This document shows positions 48,633-60,145 of a DNA stretch of 64,000 nt, piece after piece. Made by a program: the position numbers and the translations under genes. Where the stretch lies: positions 25,351,060 to 25,415,059 of the forward strand of contig OX442314.1 of assembly GCA_949358305.1 (NCBI GenBank), read 5' to 3'. The notes under the pieces are model-generated. The model was not told the origin of the DNA and ran no database searches. It saw nothing but the letters and a program-made list of their open reading frames with translations. Each line of letters begins with the position of its first letter. Positions within the stretch are counted from its first letter, which is position 1. This DNA comes from Strigamia acuminata. Its lineage: Eukaryota > Arthropoda > Chilopoda > Geophilomorpha > Linotaeniidae.

Positions 48633-49929
48633 TACACGAATAGTTGTGAATAAAATGGCGAAACGTGAGAAATTTGTGTTATTGATGTGTATAAGTGGCT
48701 TGTGAATGTCAGTAAATGTATATTTTGTTCATGTAAACATTGCAGATTAAAGAATTACTGTATGGCAAATATAAGATCGAAAACAAGTTTTTCATTTCAT
48801 TTATGCCAATCATGTAGGTGCAAAACGCTTAGATAAGTGTCTGCTAAATGTGGGTCAGTTCCAGTTGATAGCCAAGCTGAAATTAGTTTTTCACTTTTTG
48901 ACTGACAGTTCATTTTTTTCCCCAAATGAAAATTGCAAGTTCAATGCAAAAGTTAATTCGGCATTTTAAAAAGAAAAAAATAAATATTTTTTTTTTTTGG
49001 TTTTCAACTTTCAAATTCACTTAGAAATTCTAACTTTGTACAAATTTTTTAAAATAAAAAAAAAAAAAAAAAAAAAAAGTGGAGAAAAAAAAAATCATAC
49101 AATGTATAATATTTTAGAATGATACAATCTAATCTAAGTCCATAAATAAATTGTATAAAAATTCAAAGTTTGCGAGCAAACGGATGTTGTCTTACCTCAA
49201 ACTCACCATTTATGAAGGTGACCTCATTCTTACCATTAATTTTAAAAACAAAACATATATTCAAAAGGAAAACTGGCAAATTATTCCAAGATGAACTCTA
49301 CCTTCAAATCTATTTCTTTCTTTCTTTCTTTCATTTCTTTTTATTATTATTATTATTTTTTTTGTTCGTTTCTTCTTCTCATTACCATTTCATTCAAGGT
49401 CTTCATCTTCCTGCTTTCCAAATCAAACACGTGGTCATTACAGAACAAAAGAAGTCTGTCAGTAGCCATAAATGCGAATTTCCATCAGCACGAGTTTTCG
49501 CAAAAGAGTAAAGTAAAAAGTCATGAATGAAATTAGGCAGCTCGCTACTTACTATGCAGAAAGTGTAGCAAATCCGGTTGAAAGCAACTCACGAAAAATG
49601 ACAAGCGCAACAAAGCAGAAAATGAAGAGGGTGGGCTCGAGTCCTTCATATCTTGTCACCTCTGACTAGATGATTCTAGGTAGGAATACAAACGGCAAGA
49701 CTAAGCTTGTATACACCCCCAGGTATGTGTCTTTTAATGAAGATATACCTGATTTACGTCCATTTGACGGAACACACGTATTACAGCATTAGTCCAGATA
49801 AGATCCCCATCAAACCAGTATTGCACAACATTCTTGCATTTAAATCTCGAGATTAACGGATAAAACTACGAATATCTGATAGAATACACAAGGAAGACAG
49901 TAAAACAAAAAAATTACCCCGGAATTAAA
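43439..49929. other. Non-coding tract with GC island and transposon remnants
   Basis: Positions 44,440-44,960 carry words (AAAATATATTTTTACAATAT, AATGCATTTCAAAATACATTG) shared with the hAT-like family near 50 kb, so probably a decayed copy. A GC-elevated island is at 45,200-45,800. A GTAGAGATGCTCCGATAG word near 46,672 resembles another hAT terminus. CACGTG occurs at 45269, 46575, 46603, 47740 and 49428. Homopolymer A runs lie near 47,306 and 49,057 and a (TA)n run near 48,603. Open frames are not gene-like. Confidence 0.4.
45200..45800. other. GC-elevated island, function unknown
   Basis: About 600 bp, clearly richer in G and C than the surroundings, with CpG words (GACGCGTGCAACGC, GGCGCACGC), CACGTG and CACCTG/CAGGTG E-boxes and few A/T runs. 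Both strands have overlapping open frames of 60-93 codons, as expected from low stop-codon density in GC-rich DNA. None has a clear start, splice pair or protein-like pattern. A promoter or enhancer is more likely than an exon. Confidence 0.45.
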
Positions 49930-50557
49930 CAGCGCTTCCCATATGGTTCAAAAATATATTTTACAGAATTTCGCGGAATAAGTACGGTATATTATTTGTA
50001 CATTAAATAATGCATTTCATAATACAACTGTTAAGTTCAAATCAGAATGTATATGGGATGGTCGTTCCATGTAGGAACGACCGAAATGAATCACAAGCAT
50101 GCACGATGATTTCTTTGGTTTCGTTCGGTTGCTACCGATAGTCACAACCGAGCAAAACAATGATATAGCATTTATTCATGATACATGTTATGATAATCAG
50201 TGTTGGGATCGCTAACCAACAAGAATAGCTTCGCTGAAGTTTCGCTTTTCCCCCAAAATTTACATTTCGCTAATTGTCGCTATCGCTAACTTGTACCATT
50301 TAGCTAAAAAATCGCTAATTTTAGCTATTTTATCGCTAACATTTCGCTAGTTTTTCGCTAACTATTTAACAATGCGTTGCCATGTGATAATAATTTGTTA
50401 TTGTGGAAACATAACAACAACTTACAAAATGTATTAGTCTAATGTCATTTGCAAACCAATAACATGCAAAAATATATTACAAAATGCATTCTGTATTGCA
50501 TTTCAAAATACGTTGCAATAGTATTTTAATGTATTTTTGAACCACACGGTTTCCCAG
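49930..50557. mobile_element. hAT-like element with a second element nested inside
   Basis: The ends share CATATGGTTCAAAAATATAT (left) against CGTGTGGTTCAAAAATACAT (right, reverse complement), preceded by CAGCGCTTCCC and CTGGGAAAC, a hAT-type pattern. The interior is AT-rich with AATGCATTTC words. A second insertion begins at 50,198 with CAGTGTTGGG and carries repeated TCGCTAAC words up to about 50,378. ATGATAAT before it and GTGATAAT after it differ at one base, consistent with an 8-bp hAT duplication. No transposase frame. Confidence 0.55.
50198..50378 (+). mobile_element. Nested hAT-like MITE with TCGCTAAC repeats
   Basis: CAGTGTTGGG is a common hAT start. The 180-bp body repeats TCGCTAAC, TTCGCTAA and TTAGCTA words. 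Near-identical 8-mers flank it (50190-50197 and about 50379-50386). The right terminus does not mirror the left well, so the exact end is uncertain. Confidence 0.5.
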
Positions 50558-50618
50558 AAAATAAATTTCCCCAGAATTGTATACAGAATAATCTGCAGAA
50601 GTAGTTTCCGCATAAAAT

Positions 50619-50676
<58 letters not shown>

Positions 50677-51877
50677 AATTTATTCAATTTTTATCCATAA
50701 ATCCTTGTAACTCATTTTGACAATTTGCTAACATGCAAAATGATTGACATTTAGCTGGCAATTAACCCCTCTCGCCTAACATTACATGGTGGAAGGTCAC
50801 AGTCATATGGACCCGCTTCATAAATAAGCATGAGGTCAAAGGCCACTAGAATGTCTAAAACCTCATGCTAAATTCACAAACTAATGGCTGCAAGCTACAC
50901 AAAGTTCCTTTTCCGAAAACAAAAAAAAAACTTTCTTTTTCTCCTCCCAACTCCACAATACTAGTTCACATTTTGTCATCATACTAGGAAAAGACATGGG
51001 AGTCACGAGGAAATCCCTTTCCCACGAATGCCATTGACCTGTGCTCGAAATCAAAATAAAAACACCTCATTTACAATTTAATTAAAAAAGCAAATTACCC
51101 AATTTAATTGGTAATTTATATCCTTTCCACAATGTTTTCTGGTTAATAAACCGTCGTAAAATCACGATAATTACACCGAAAATTTTTCTTCCAGACTCTT
51201 TGAACCCAATAACCCAATCAATCATGTCAACCAACAGTTTGATTCACACACAATTGCAAATTACAAATCATCATTAACCCAATACAACATTGTGAAACAC
51301 CAACCTTGATCTTGATAACAATGACCAAGGCCATTAATTATTACACACCTTAAAACGAGGCTTGTCTAGCTTTGATAGTAAATGTCTTTTGATTGAAGAG
51401 GAAGACGACGACTCTTGTTTCTCAATAATTTTTTTTTTCCTTTATTGGGTGACTAAGCTTGTTCAAGTGATGTTCAGCAATTAGTGGAAAATTACCTTGA
51501 GGGGTAGCACGTGCTTTTTAATTCACCAGATGGGCTAAAGTTGCTCATCTTGTGAGCTTCTTAGGTAACGACGAGTAAGTGTAATAGGAAATTTCTTCTA
51601 TGCAGGGTGGAGAAGATTTCCCAACTGATTTATTTAGAAGAAAAAAAATATTTAAAAAAAAAGAACAAAAGGACGCACGTCCTTAAAAGTACCAGATGTC
51701 TTCTGTGGACAGTAAGTGACTTTTAGGAAGAACATCTGCCTTATAAACCAATTTTAGTGCTTGGTAAATAAAGAACGGTTTATTGGAATTTAATTTGGGT
51801 TTTGGATAGAGAGTGATTCTCAAAATATTTAAATTTCTAGTTTAATGTAAATACCAAATTTTTTACAACCAAAATGG
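50558..51877. other. Non-coding tract with long poly(A)
   Basis: A homopolymer of about 48 A residues lies at about 50,623-50,670, the longest in the window. CACGTG is at 51509-51514. GAGTGATTCTCAAAATATTT near 51,810, 68 bp before minisatellite D, resembles the hAT-like start at 35,749. Nothing coding. Confidence 0.4.
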
Positions 51878-52318
51878 GTATTTTGCATTAAATTTTGGAA
51901 TTTTGCATTATAATAGGTAATTTTGCATTAAATTTGGTAATTTTGCATTATAATAGGTAATTTTGCATTAAATTTGATAATTTTGCATTAAATTTGGTAA
52001 TTTTGCATTGAATTTGGTAATTTTGCATTAAATTTGGTAATTTTGCATTAAATTTGGAAATTTTGCATTAAATTTGGTAATTTTGCATTGAATTTGGTAA
52101 TTTTGCATTAAATTTGGTAATTTTGCATTGAATTTGGTAATTTTGCATTGAAATTGGCAATTTTGCATTGAAATTGACAATTTTGCATTGAAATTGACAA
52201 TTTTGCATTGAAATTGGCAATTTTGCATTGAAATTGGCAATTTTGTATTGAAATTGGCAATTTTGCATTGAAATTGGTAATTTTGCATTTAAAATTGGTA
52301 ATTCAGCATTAAAAATTT
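51878..52318. repeat. Minisatellite D, 20-bp unit, about 22 copies
   Basis: The unit is AATTTTGCATTGAAATTGGT. The left copies have ATTAAATTTGGT and the right copies ATTGAAATTGGC, with the switch near 52,150. The minus strand stays open in more than one frame and reads a 20-residue repeat (NAKLPISMQNCQFQCKIANF type) because 20 is not a multiple of 3. I regard these frames as artefacts of the repeat. Confidence 0.93.
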
Positions 52319-55300
52319 TGTAATTTACATTCAAAATTATATGATTTGTTCCAAACATGGTAATTTGATCTCAATGACTAACTTACAGTAGTAACTTACA
52401 TGTACAAGTATTAAATTAAAAAATTTCAGCAGGTACCGGTAATTAAATAATTTTGATTACTGGCCAATTCCCAGGACTACTTTGATTATTTCACACACCA
52501 CAAAACTCAACTGATGCACAATTGAGACGCCAAATTCACACACTGACTCCGCAGTACAACCACCACAATTGAGCCCAGTTTTAACATTGAATTATTAAGA
52601 CATTCAGATGCCGAGCGGTGTACAGCTGTATATAATTTACACATTTTAGACTTTTCAACATCTATTATAATTTAAATTCAGCGTGGTACAAAAGTGAGCT
52701 TAATTGCTGTCCCAGAATAAATCACAGTAGCCTGCGTTGAATTAATTTATGCTCCAACAACATATTTATATATAGGGCGTGATTCAGCAATAAATCTACC
52801 ACACACATACATACTCGCGTACCTATACAATTTAGCCAATCATAAATTAATTTCGACGCCACAACTAGCTGCCACAAATGCACTGAGCAGACTGGTGTTG
52901 ATATGCAAATTTACAACTTCCTTTTGCGTTACTCTAGCACTAACCTTTATTATTCCCATTAAACTCACCAAACTTCATATTCAAATCACACAAGATTATT
53001 ATATACAAAAAATAGAACCTTCAAGTTGTTTAACGCCTTTCTTGATAATAATCACATAGGATTCATACGGAATTCACACCCTGTGTTTCAAGGACTCAAA
53101 ATCCGTCTGACGTGTTATTAGAAGCCATTTGAATTCAAAATTAGACTACTGAAAATCAATGTTCAACACCCACTTGTTTACGACCGTTCATTACATCTTT
53201 TTTTTTAAAAAAAATTCAAGAATTCGGCGAAACGTGAAAAACTTATTTAAAACAATAACATCAATAAATAATCAAACGAAATCAGCAAAAAAACAAAAAC
53301 AAATTAGTTTTCAAAATATCAAATAAACCGGTTTATTCGGATTAAAGATGTCACTCATGATTCCATTTTTTAAATTTTTATTTCTGAACACTTATCTAAC
53401 AACTGCCCTGCACTTCATGAAAAAATATAAAAATAAAATAATACTGACAATTAAAAAAAATCAAAAAAACTCCCATTATTAAATACCAAACCTGCTCTTA
53501 TTTACGTCCCAATTAAACAGTCATCAATAAAACATAACATTGCAATCTCGATATAATTTCGCACAACAAGAACCAAAACAAAATTAATCCAACCAAAAAA
53601 CCAAACCAATTCCCATCAAAATAAATCAGGTCGCACCAAAAATCAACACCCAACCTCCTATAGCTCCCAAAAAATATCGACAAACTATTTATTACATCAC
53701 CAGCCTATTCTCACGTTCTGATTCCATTCCCCCCTTCCGATTCAACTCCAAAAACCATTTATGAAATTGCCCTCATTTTTTATACCCGTCAAACCCAAAA
53801 ACACAAAACAAAATATACAAATTCCCCCTTTCCATTCACCGCTAATTCTAAAAACCAAAACCCCCTGACCCTCCAACAAAACTTTCTCCCCCCAATGCCA
53901 CAACTACAACCTCAACTCCCACTTGGACGTTTAATTACAATACAAATAACACGCCATCTGCACACACTATGCAAATAAAACCCACAGCGTTTACCTAATC
54001 TTTACCCAACATCCCTATCCCTCGCAGACCTTTTTACACCGCCACAAGAGCATTGTTTCGCAAACTCCCCGAGTCCCAATTTACACGAGGCACGTGCAAC
54101 CCTGTGGGAGCTACTGACCCATTTGGTAAATAAAGAGCCGTCGTTTGAAGAATTGAGGGGGTGACAAATAAAAGCTCGTTAACTTGAGGTTTTAGGCAGC
54201 AAGACTTTACAATTAAGCATCGTTAACTGCGGATTTTTAACAGGTGTGAAAGCGTGTAGGAGGTCCGGTGTTAAATGGGATAAAAAAAGGTAGAAAAAAA
54301 GGTCTTCTGTCTAGTGTCTGGTGTCCACACACACCGGGGGTTGGTTTTGCGGGCGGTATGAACAATGTAACGTTCGGTTGATGTGCAGTTTACAGCCGGA
54401 TTAACGTTGCAACGATCCACATACAGCTGGGTGATTTATGAAGTCTTTTTCTGTGGTTGCAATCGTTCCCCTTTGATGACAGAACTCGTAAAACGCGGAA
54501 GTTGTCTACATGACCGTGGGGATGCTTACAAGTGACACCGACATCAAAACAGTTGCCAGCCTTCGATTGTCAGTTGGAACACTACGAGGCGTGAAATTAC
54601 CCTGAAGGATTTGCACTTTAAATTAGCATAAATCCTCCAATTAGGACCCTCAGCGCTTATGTATTCCGGCACTTGCTGGATAAGTGGCAATTAGAGACTA
54701 TATATGTCCGATGTCCAATATTATTACTGCGATATGAGGTCTACATGTCTTGGTTGAATAATAAAGGAAAGCTTCTTTAAATATCTGCTTGCGATATGCC
54801 TGACATGTTTATTTCGACGCGAATAATTTTCACGATAACCTCATAAATTATTATTATTAAGTTATCGGTCAAAAATATATTTTACAATATTTTGCGGAAT
54901 TAAATATATTATTGGCCAAAAAAATCTTCACATGCTCTCACGCTGCTTCAGCTCCAAATAATGCATTTCATAACACAATTGTTTGTATTTGTTGGAATTG
55001 TATTGTATTTTAATGAAATTATCTGCAAGAACAAACAAAATCTCCTTTGGCAACATTTAATTTATAATATTGTTGTCGTAAAACTAACCCCTTGTGACAA
55101 TTGAACATACCATCATGCATTCCACACAAACAATGCAAAAAAAATAATAAACAACACCTTGCAACTATAAAACATACTAAAGAATTCTTTCTCAAGCTTC
55201 TTACTTCTTTTTAAAAGCTGCAACCACATTTTTATAGCCCATATTCTAGACTGCAATAGTGGACATGATTAAGATTAATGACTTTTCAACAGCTTGGGTG

Positions 55301-57275
55301 GAGTCAGTGGTAAGCTACTAAATATATGTCTTCTATATAGTCTTCTAACGTCATGAAAATGATGAAGAGCGCAACCAATTTGCCTTAATGGTGCTGGTAA
55401 TGTGATTGTAAACATTCCCAAGGTCAAATTTCATGTAAAAATACATAATTTCACAATTCTAATGCAATTCCATCAATTTAAGTCGAAAATTCAAAACCCG
55501 TTTTGCTGCATAATTTTCATCTTTCAACACAAACCAAATCAATTTAGAATATAGAACTAGAACTTTCTAGTTTGACCAAATGACTAGGTAATTGCATGTC
55601 ATAAAAAAATGGTTCAATTTATAATCACAAGTTACATTCTGTTTTTTTAAAACAAACAAAACAAGAAAAAAGAGAAAGTAAAAAAAAAATTAAACTTTTT
55701 CAATTTATCAACCAGTAAAAGCCACATAAAACAACTGGTGATGTGTTGGTAACTTGGGAGGTCTTGTGGGTGGAACACCATGCAGCCATGATAAGGATCT
55801 GGTATACTGGCAGGTCTGCCACTGAATCCTATTTATCTAGTTATATCTTTTTAATGTTATTTTTATTGATTTATATTTTATTAACACAATAAAAACTTTG
55901 CACTAGCAAATACCACAATTTTTACACCAAATATCCGAAATTCCAGGCATTTTAGGCAATTTTTAAACAAAAAAAGGCATCAAATTTCACATTTATGTTA
56001 ATTTGAACATTGATAAAGCAATGTACAGTAATTTCTACATAAAAATTCAAGGTATGATACAAGTGCATCACTAAAAAAACCCAAAAAAATGGAATTAATA
56101 TACAGAACTTAAAATCGTAAATAACATGAAAAAAAATCTGAAGAACTTGAATACGTGAATGTCCAACGTAATTTCCAGGCATCATTATGTAAACCCTTCA
56201 TAATTAGCTGATTAATTATAAAAACCATGCAGTGAAAATTGCATAATTGAATAAAAAAAAAAGAAGAAAAAACTCCCACTTTGAATCTTTATTCATAAAT
56301 AAAAACCTTCAAGACCCAGAAACAATCAACACACGAAATTATTTAGTGTAAATGTTGGCTCATGGATGTGACCAAGAAACCTTTTTCCACAGAAATCCTT
56401 GAAGACCATCTTTTCTCCCACACAACACTTTTAATTCCAAACAAGGTCTCATTAGCCCCTAAGACATGCTCAATAAATCACTGGATAAGCACACTCTTGT
56501 TTTTTACTGGGTCAAAACAGGTCATTTCACCTATAGGAAGACTCGGTACAAAACACGGGACACACCTTTCTTAATCTCCAGTAATTACATCAACGTAGAA
56601 ATTCCACATTAACAATTCAAGCTATTTAAGAAACGCAAAAATTCTCTTCTAATATTTAATAACCCTAAAAAAAATATTTAAAAAAAAAATAAATTTTAGT
56701 CCATTTTTATTATTTTTATTTTTATTATTTTTATTACTTTGTTTGCGACCATTAAAACTCCACATTTGGATAATTAAAAAAATATTCGCAACCACAAAAG
56801 CTCATTAAAAAGCAGAAATAAATCACAAACTGCGAAAATAAAAGAAGTGAATGAAAACAAAGGTGGTAAACACTAAACACAGCGTAGGTAATTAATATGC
56901 AATCTGTGCGACTCTTCGCCGTTTACGGGTTGCTCCACTTACATAATCAAGGACGCGACTATAAAAATTTATCACCCATGATCCCTACAATATGTTTGCC
57001 GCCATCATTCTTTTTTTTATTTTTATACTTCAACTTCTGCCTGCCGCCAACAAATTTCTCACAGTCAACAATACGTGACGTGCTGCGAGTATCAAACAGC
57101 TATTGGCCTATCTGGCCTACATTTTCCACCAGCTCATTAATGCAAACTTCCTTGCTGCTGTCAATTGATTTATTAACTAACCACCAGCAGAAGATAAGAA
57201 TAGCAACGTCTAAGGTCAACTTCATTTCACTATAACCCCAACACAAAACCAAAAAATTCTACTGAAATTCTACGA
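52319..57275. other. Non-coding tract, no supported gene
   Basis: AT-rich, with C-rich and A/C-rich stretches at about 53,600-54,000 and a GC-elevated patch at about 54,040-54,600 that holds CACGTG (54091-54096). A transposon remnant is at 54,867-55,040. Short open frames at 56,360-56,570 and 56,900-57,235 have no gene structure that I can support. Confidence 0.4.
54867..55040. mobile_element. Decayed relative of the 50-kb hAT-like element
   Basis: GGTCAAAAATATATTTTACA, then TTTTGCGGAATTAA and AATAATGCATTTCATAACACA follow the left arm of the element at 49,941-50,030 in the same order. ATTGTATTTTAATGAAATTATCTGCA resembles the right flank. The nested insert is absent. This shows the sequence is a dispersed family in this genome. 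Confidence 0.5.
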
Positions 57276-57454
57276 GAATCCGACTACGCGTAACGCGATA
57301 AAACGAATTTTTCATTATAACGAATACTTAAAAATGGCTGGTTTGGTAGGATGGGCATAGAACACCATTTTAAATTTTTTTTTTATAACGAACTCTCGTT
57401 ATAACGAACTGATTTTTTGGGTCCCTTGCGATTCGTTATAACGAGGCTCGACTG
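57276..57454 (-). mobile_element. pogo/Tigger-like MITE copy 3, inverted
   Basis: Read on the minus strand it starts CAGTCGAGCCTCGTTATAAC at 57454, next to TA (57455-57456). It shares with copies 1 and 2 the CGAATCGCAAGGGACCC block and the CAGCCATTTTTAA block. The far end is degraded (ACGCGTAGTCGGATTCTCG), so the left border is approximate. Confidence 0.78.
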
Positions 57455-57589
57455 TACAGGTTGTATTCAAGATCGGTTTTATTTATTTATTTATTAAAAC
57501 TCAAAGAAGTACTTAGGTCAGAAAGAACATATTTGTAAATACATTTATATATTTATGTTATTAGTTTATGCAAATATTTAGTACCAATT

Positions 57590-58112
57590 TCTGCAAAAAT
57601 TGCACATTTTTTGCTTAAATTGCATATTTTTGCCGAAATTGCACATTTTTTTGCTGAAAATGCATATTTTTGCCGAAATTGCACATTTTTTTGCTGAAAA
57701 TGCATATTTTTGCCGAAATTGCACATTTTTTTGCTGAAAATGCACATTTTTGCTAAAAAAGCACATTTTGTGCTGAAAATGCTCATTTTGTGCTGAAAAT
57801 GCTCATTTTGTGCTGAACATGCACATTTTTGCTGAAAATGCACATTTTTGTTAAAATTGCACATTTTTTGCTAAAAATCATATTTTTTGCTGAAAATGCA
57901 TATTTTTTTTTACTGAAAATGACATTTTTTGCTGTAAAAGCACATTTTTTGCCGAAAAAGCACATTTTGTGCAGAAAATGCACATTTTGTGCTAAAAATG
58001 CCCATTTTGTGCTAAAAATGCCCATTTTGTGCTGAAAATGGACATATTTTGCTGAAATTGCTCATTTTTTGCTGAAATTGCATATTTTATGCTAAAATTG
58101 CACATTTTATTG
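57590..58112. repeat. Minisatellite E, about 20-bp unit, about 26 copies
   Basis: The unit is CTGAAAATGCACATTTTTTG, with variants CCGAAATTGCACATTTTTTT, GAACATGCACATTTTTGCT and CTAAAAATGCCCATTTTGTG. Copies vary by one or two bases in the T run. It shares 16 of 20 positions with the unit of minisatellite C. It starts 135 bp right of pogo-like copy 3. Minus-strand frames (KMCNFGKNMHFQQKNVQF type) are artefacts of the repeat. Confidence 0.92.
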
Positions 58113-59684
58113 CTTTAGTTTGACAACAGGAAATACCACTGTCATATTTAAATTGACCAACCACTCTTTACTATCTGCAAATCAACTAATTCCTCGGTTG
58201 AAAAGAAGGGAGGGAGTTAAAGAGTTGTGGGCACGAGACCATCTGCCAGCTAACGGCGTCCGTTTGGAGCCAAAATCTCCAGGTGTCAGTTTAATACGTC
58301 ACTGAGAGTAAGGACGGAGGAGGGAGCCAGGCACGAGCCTTGTCACGTGCCGCAAGTAAAACCGTTTTTCCTTCTATGTTTGTAGACATTGGAAAAAAAT
58401 GTCATAAAACTTTTTCCGCATCATCCAACTAACATCTAGTCAAATATTTTTCCTTCTACAAATAAAGGGGAATGTAATGTAGGGGTAAACATTCAACTTT
58501 TATATCACCCCTCACCTTCTCGCATTTTTTTCCTTTCTTTCATGTAAACGCAAACAGTTGTTGGGAAAACAATATATTTTTTTTTTTTGCTTTGAACTCA
58601 ATTTTAGAATTTTATCAAACAAAATAAAAAAAATCTTTCTAAAGACAACTTTCGATTCGATTTAAAAAAAAAAAATAAATAAAACTTAAAAATATTTAAT
58701 TATTTCAAAAGTTCCGCGATTTTCCGATAGATGGCGCATAAAGTCCAATCTCGACTCGCTGTGGCTTTTTCACGAGCAGATGTTTCTTTTCACTACAATT
58801 TATATATCAACTTTAAAATAGGAGTTTTAAACATCCAATTTCGCTAAAAAAAATTAAAAAATATATAAATAAATAAATAAAATATCTAATTTCAACTTCT
58901 GGAATAAAAATAACGCACGAAATCACGTAAAACCATCAAAAAAATTCAAATTAATTTATTTGCGGTGTCAATTTCGCAGTGATAATAACCTTCAAAATTT
59001 CAGATGCTTATTTTCCTGGAACTTGATAACAGTGCTTGTATCCCAAATATTACATCACAAAGCCACAACAGTATTATGCCAACTGTGACCTCCAAGACAA
59101 AAAAACCAGTACAATGTAATAATGCATCGGCGAATGAACGAGTTAAAAAATAATTAAAACAAAAAAAGGAATGCGAAAAGAAGAAATAATCATAAATGTA
59201 GGAACCGTGTCGCGTGCAGCAATGGATTCTTCAAAATTAACGAATACCCAGAAGGTGATGACCTTCCAGAACTGGCATGACCACTCTTCATTACCTTCCC
59301 ACCTGGATGGACTTTGATCACCTGAGGACAGATCCTTGCTATGACCACTGGGAAAAAGCTTTCAGATCTAAATTATAAAATTTTTCCATAGCCAGCAAAT
59401 ACATTCCCATTTTTAAAAAAAAAAACTTTGTTTATCTTTTAGCCCCTGCAAGATCTGCTTTGCTGCACTGCACCAACAAAGAAAATCAGCATAACGTAGG
59501 AACAAATTTAAATAACAATTTTTAAACAATTATTTTGGCATAAATTTCTTTAATGACAGAACTTCACACAGATGCATGGTAAAAGCTCTGATAAAACACC
59601 CGCGCTCTATTGACAGAGATTTAGAGATTCAGTTCAATTAGTTCGGTCAATTTAAACATTTATTTTAGTGTTCATGATCAATTT
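58113..59684. other. Non-coding tract, no supported gene
   Basis: Positions 58,190-58,360 are somewhat GC-richer and contain CACGTG at 58344-58349. The remainder is AT-rich with A/T runs. No coding exon, RNA gene or TIR pair recognised. Confidence 0.4.
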
Positions 59685-60145
59685 GGACATTTTTAAGTGT
59701 TTTTAATCGATTTAGACTTTAATTTAAGTGTTTCTGATCGATTTAGACTTTAAGTGTTTCTGATCGATTTAGACTTTAATTTAAGTGTTTCTGATCGATT
59801 TAGACTTTAATTTAAGTGTTTCTGATCGATTTAGACTTTAATTTAAGTGTTTCTGATCGATTTAGACATTTATTTAAATGTTTTGATCGATTTAGACATT
59901 TATTTAAATGTTTTGATCAATTTAGACATTTTTAAAGTGTTTTTAATCGATTTAGACATTTATTTAAATGTTTTAATCGATTTAGACATTTATTTAAGTG
60001 TTTTAATCGATTTAGACATTTATTTAAGTGTTTTTAATCGATTTAGACATTTATTTAAGTGTTTTTAATCGATTTAGACATTTATTTAAATGTTTTGATC
60101 AATTTAGACATTTATTTAAGTATTTTTAATCGATTTAGACATTAA
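59685..60145. repeat. Minisatellite F, 30-32-bp unit, about 15 copies
   Basis: Each unit has TCGATTTAGACATTTATTTA followed by AGTGTTTTTAA or AATGTTTTGA. The left copies have GACTTTAATTTAAGTGTTTC, and the right copies GACATTTATTTAAGTGTTTT. The plus strand reads a roughly ten-residue LIDLDIYLNV repeat for 73 codons, which I regard as accidental. The unit is unrelated to the 20-bp arrays. Confidence 0.92.

Noticed and set aside
49630-49660. GGGCTCGAGTCC resembling a tRNA B box
   Set aside because: No A box, acceptor stem or cloverleaf can be placed around it.
52028-52358. Repetitive minus-strand frames rich in Gln/Asn/Lys/Phe
   Set aside because: Same cause: array D is stop-free on the minus strand. 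Low-complexity translation only.
57553-58035. Minus- and plus-strand frames over the 57.8-kb array
   Set aside because: Repeat-derived translation of array E with no gene context.
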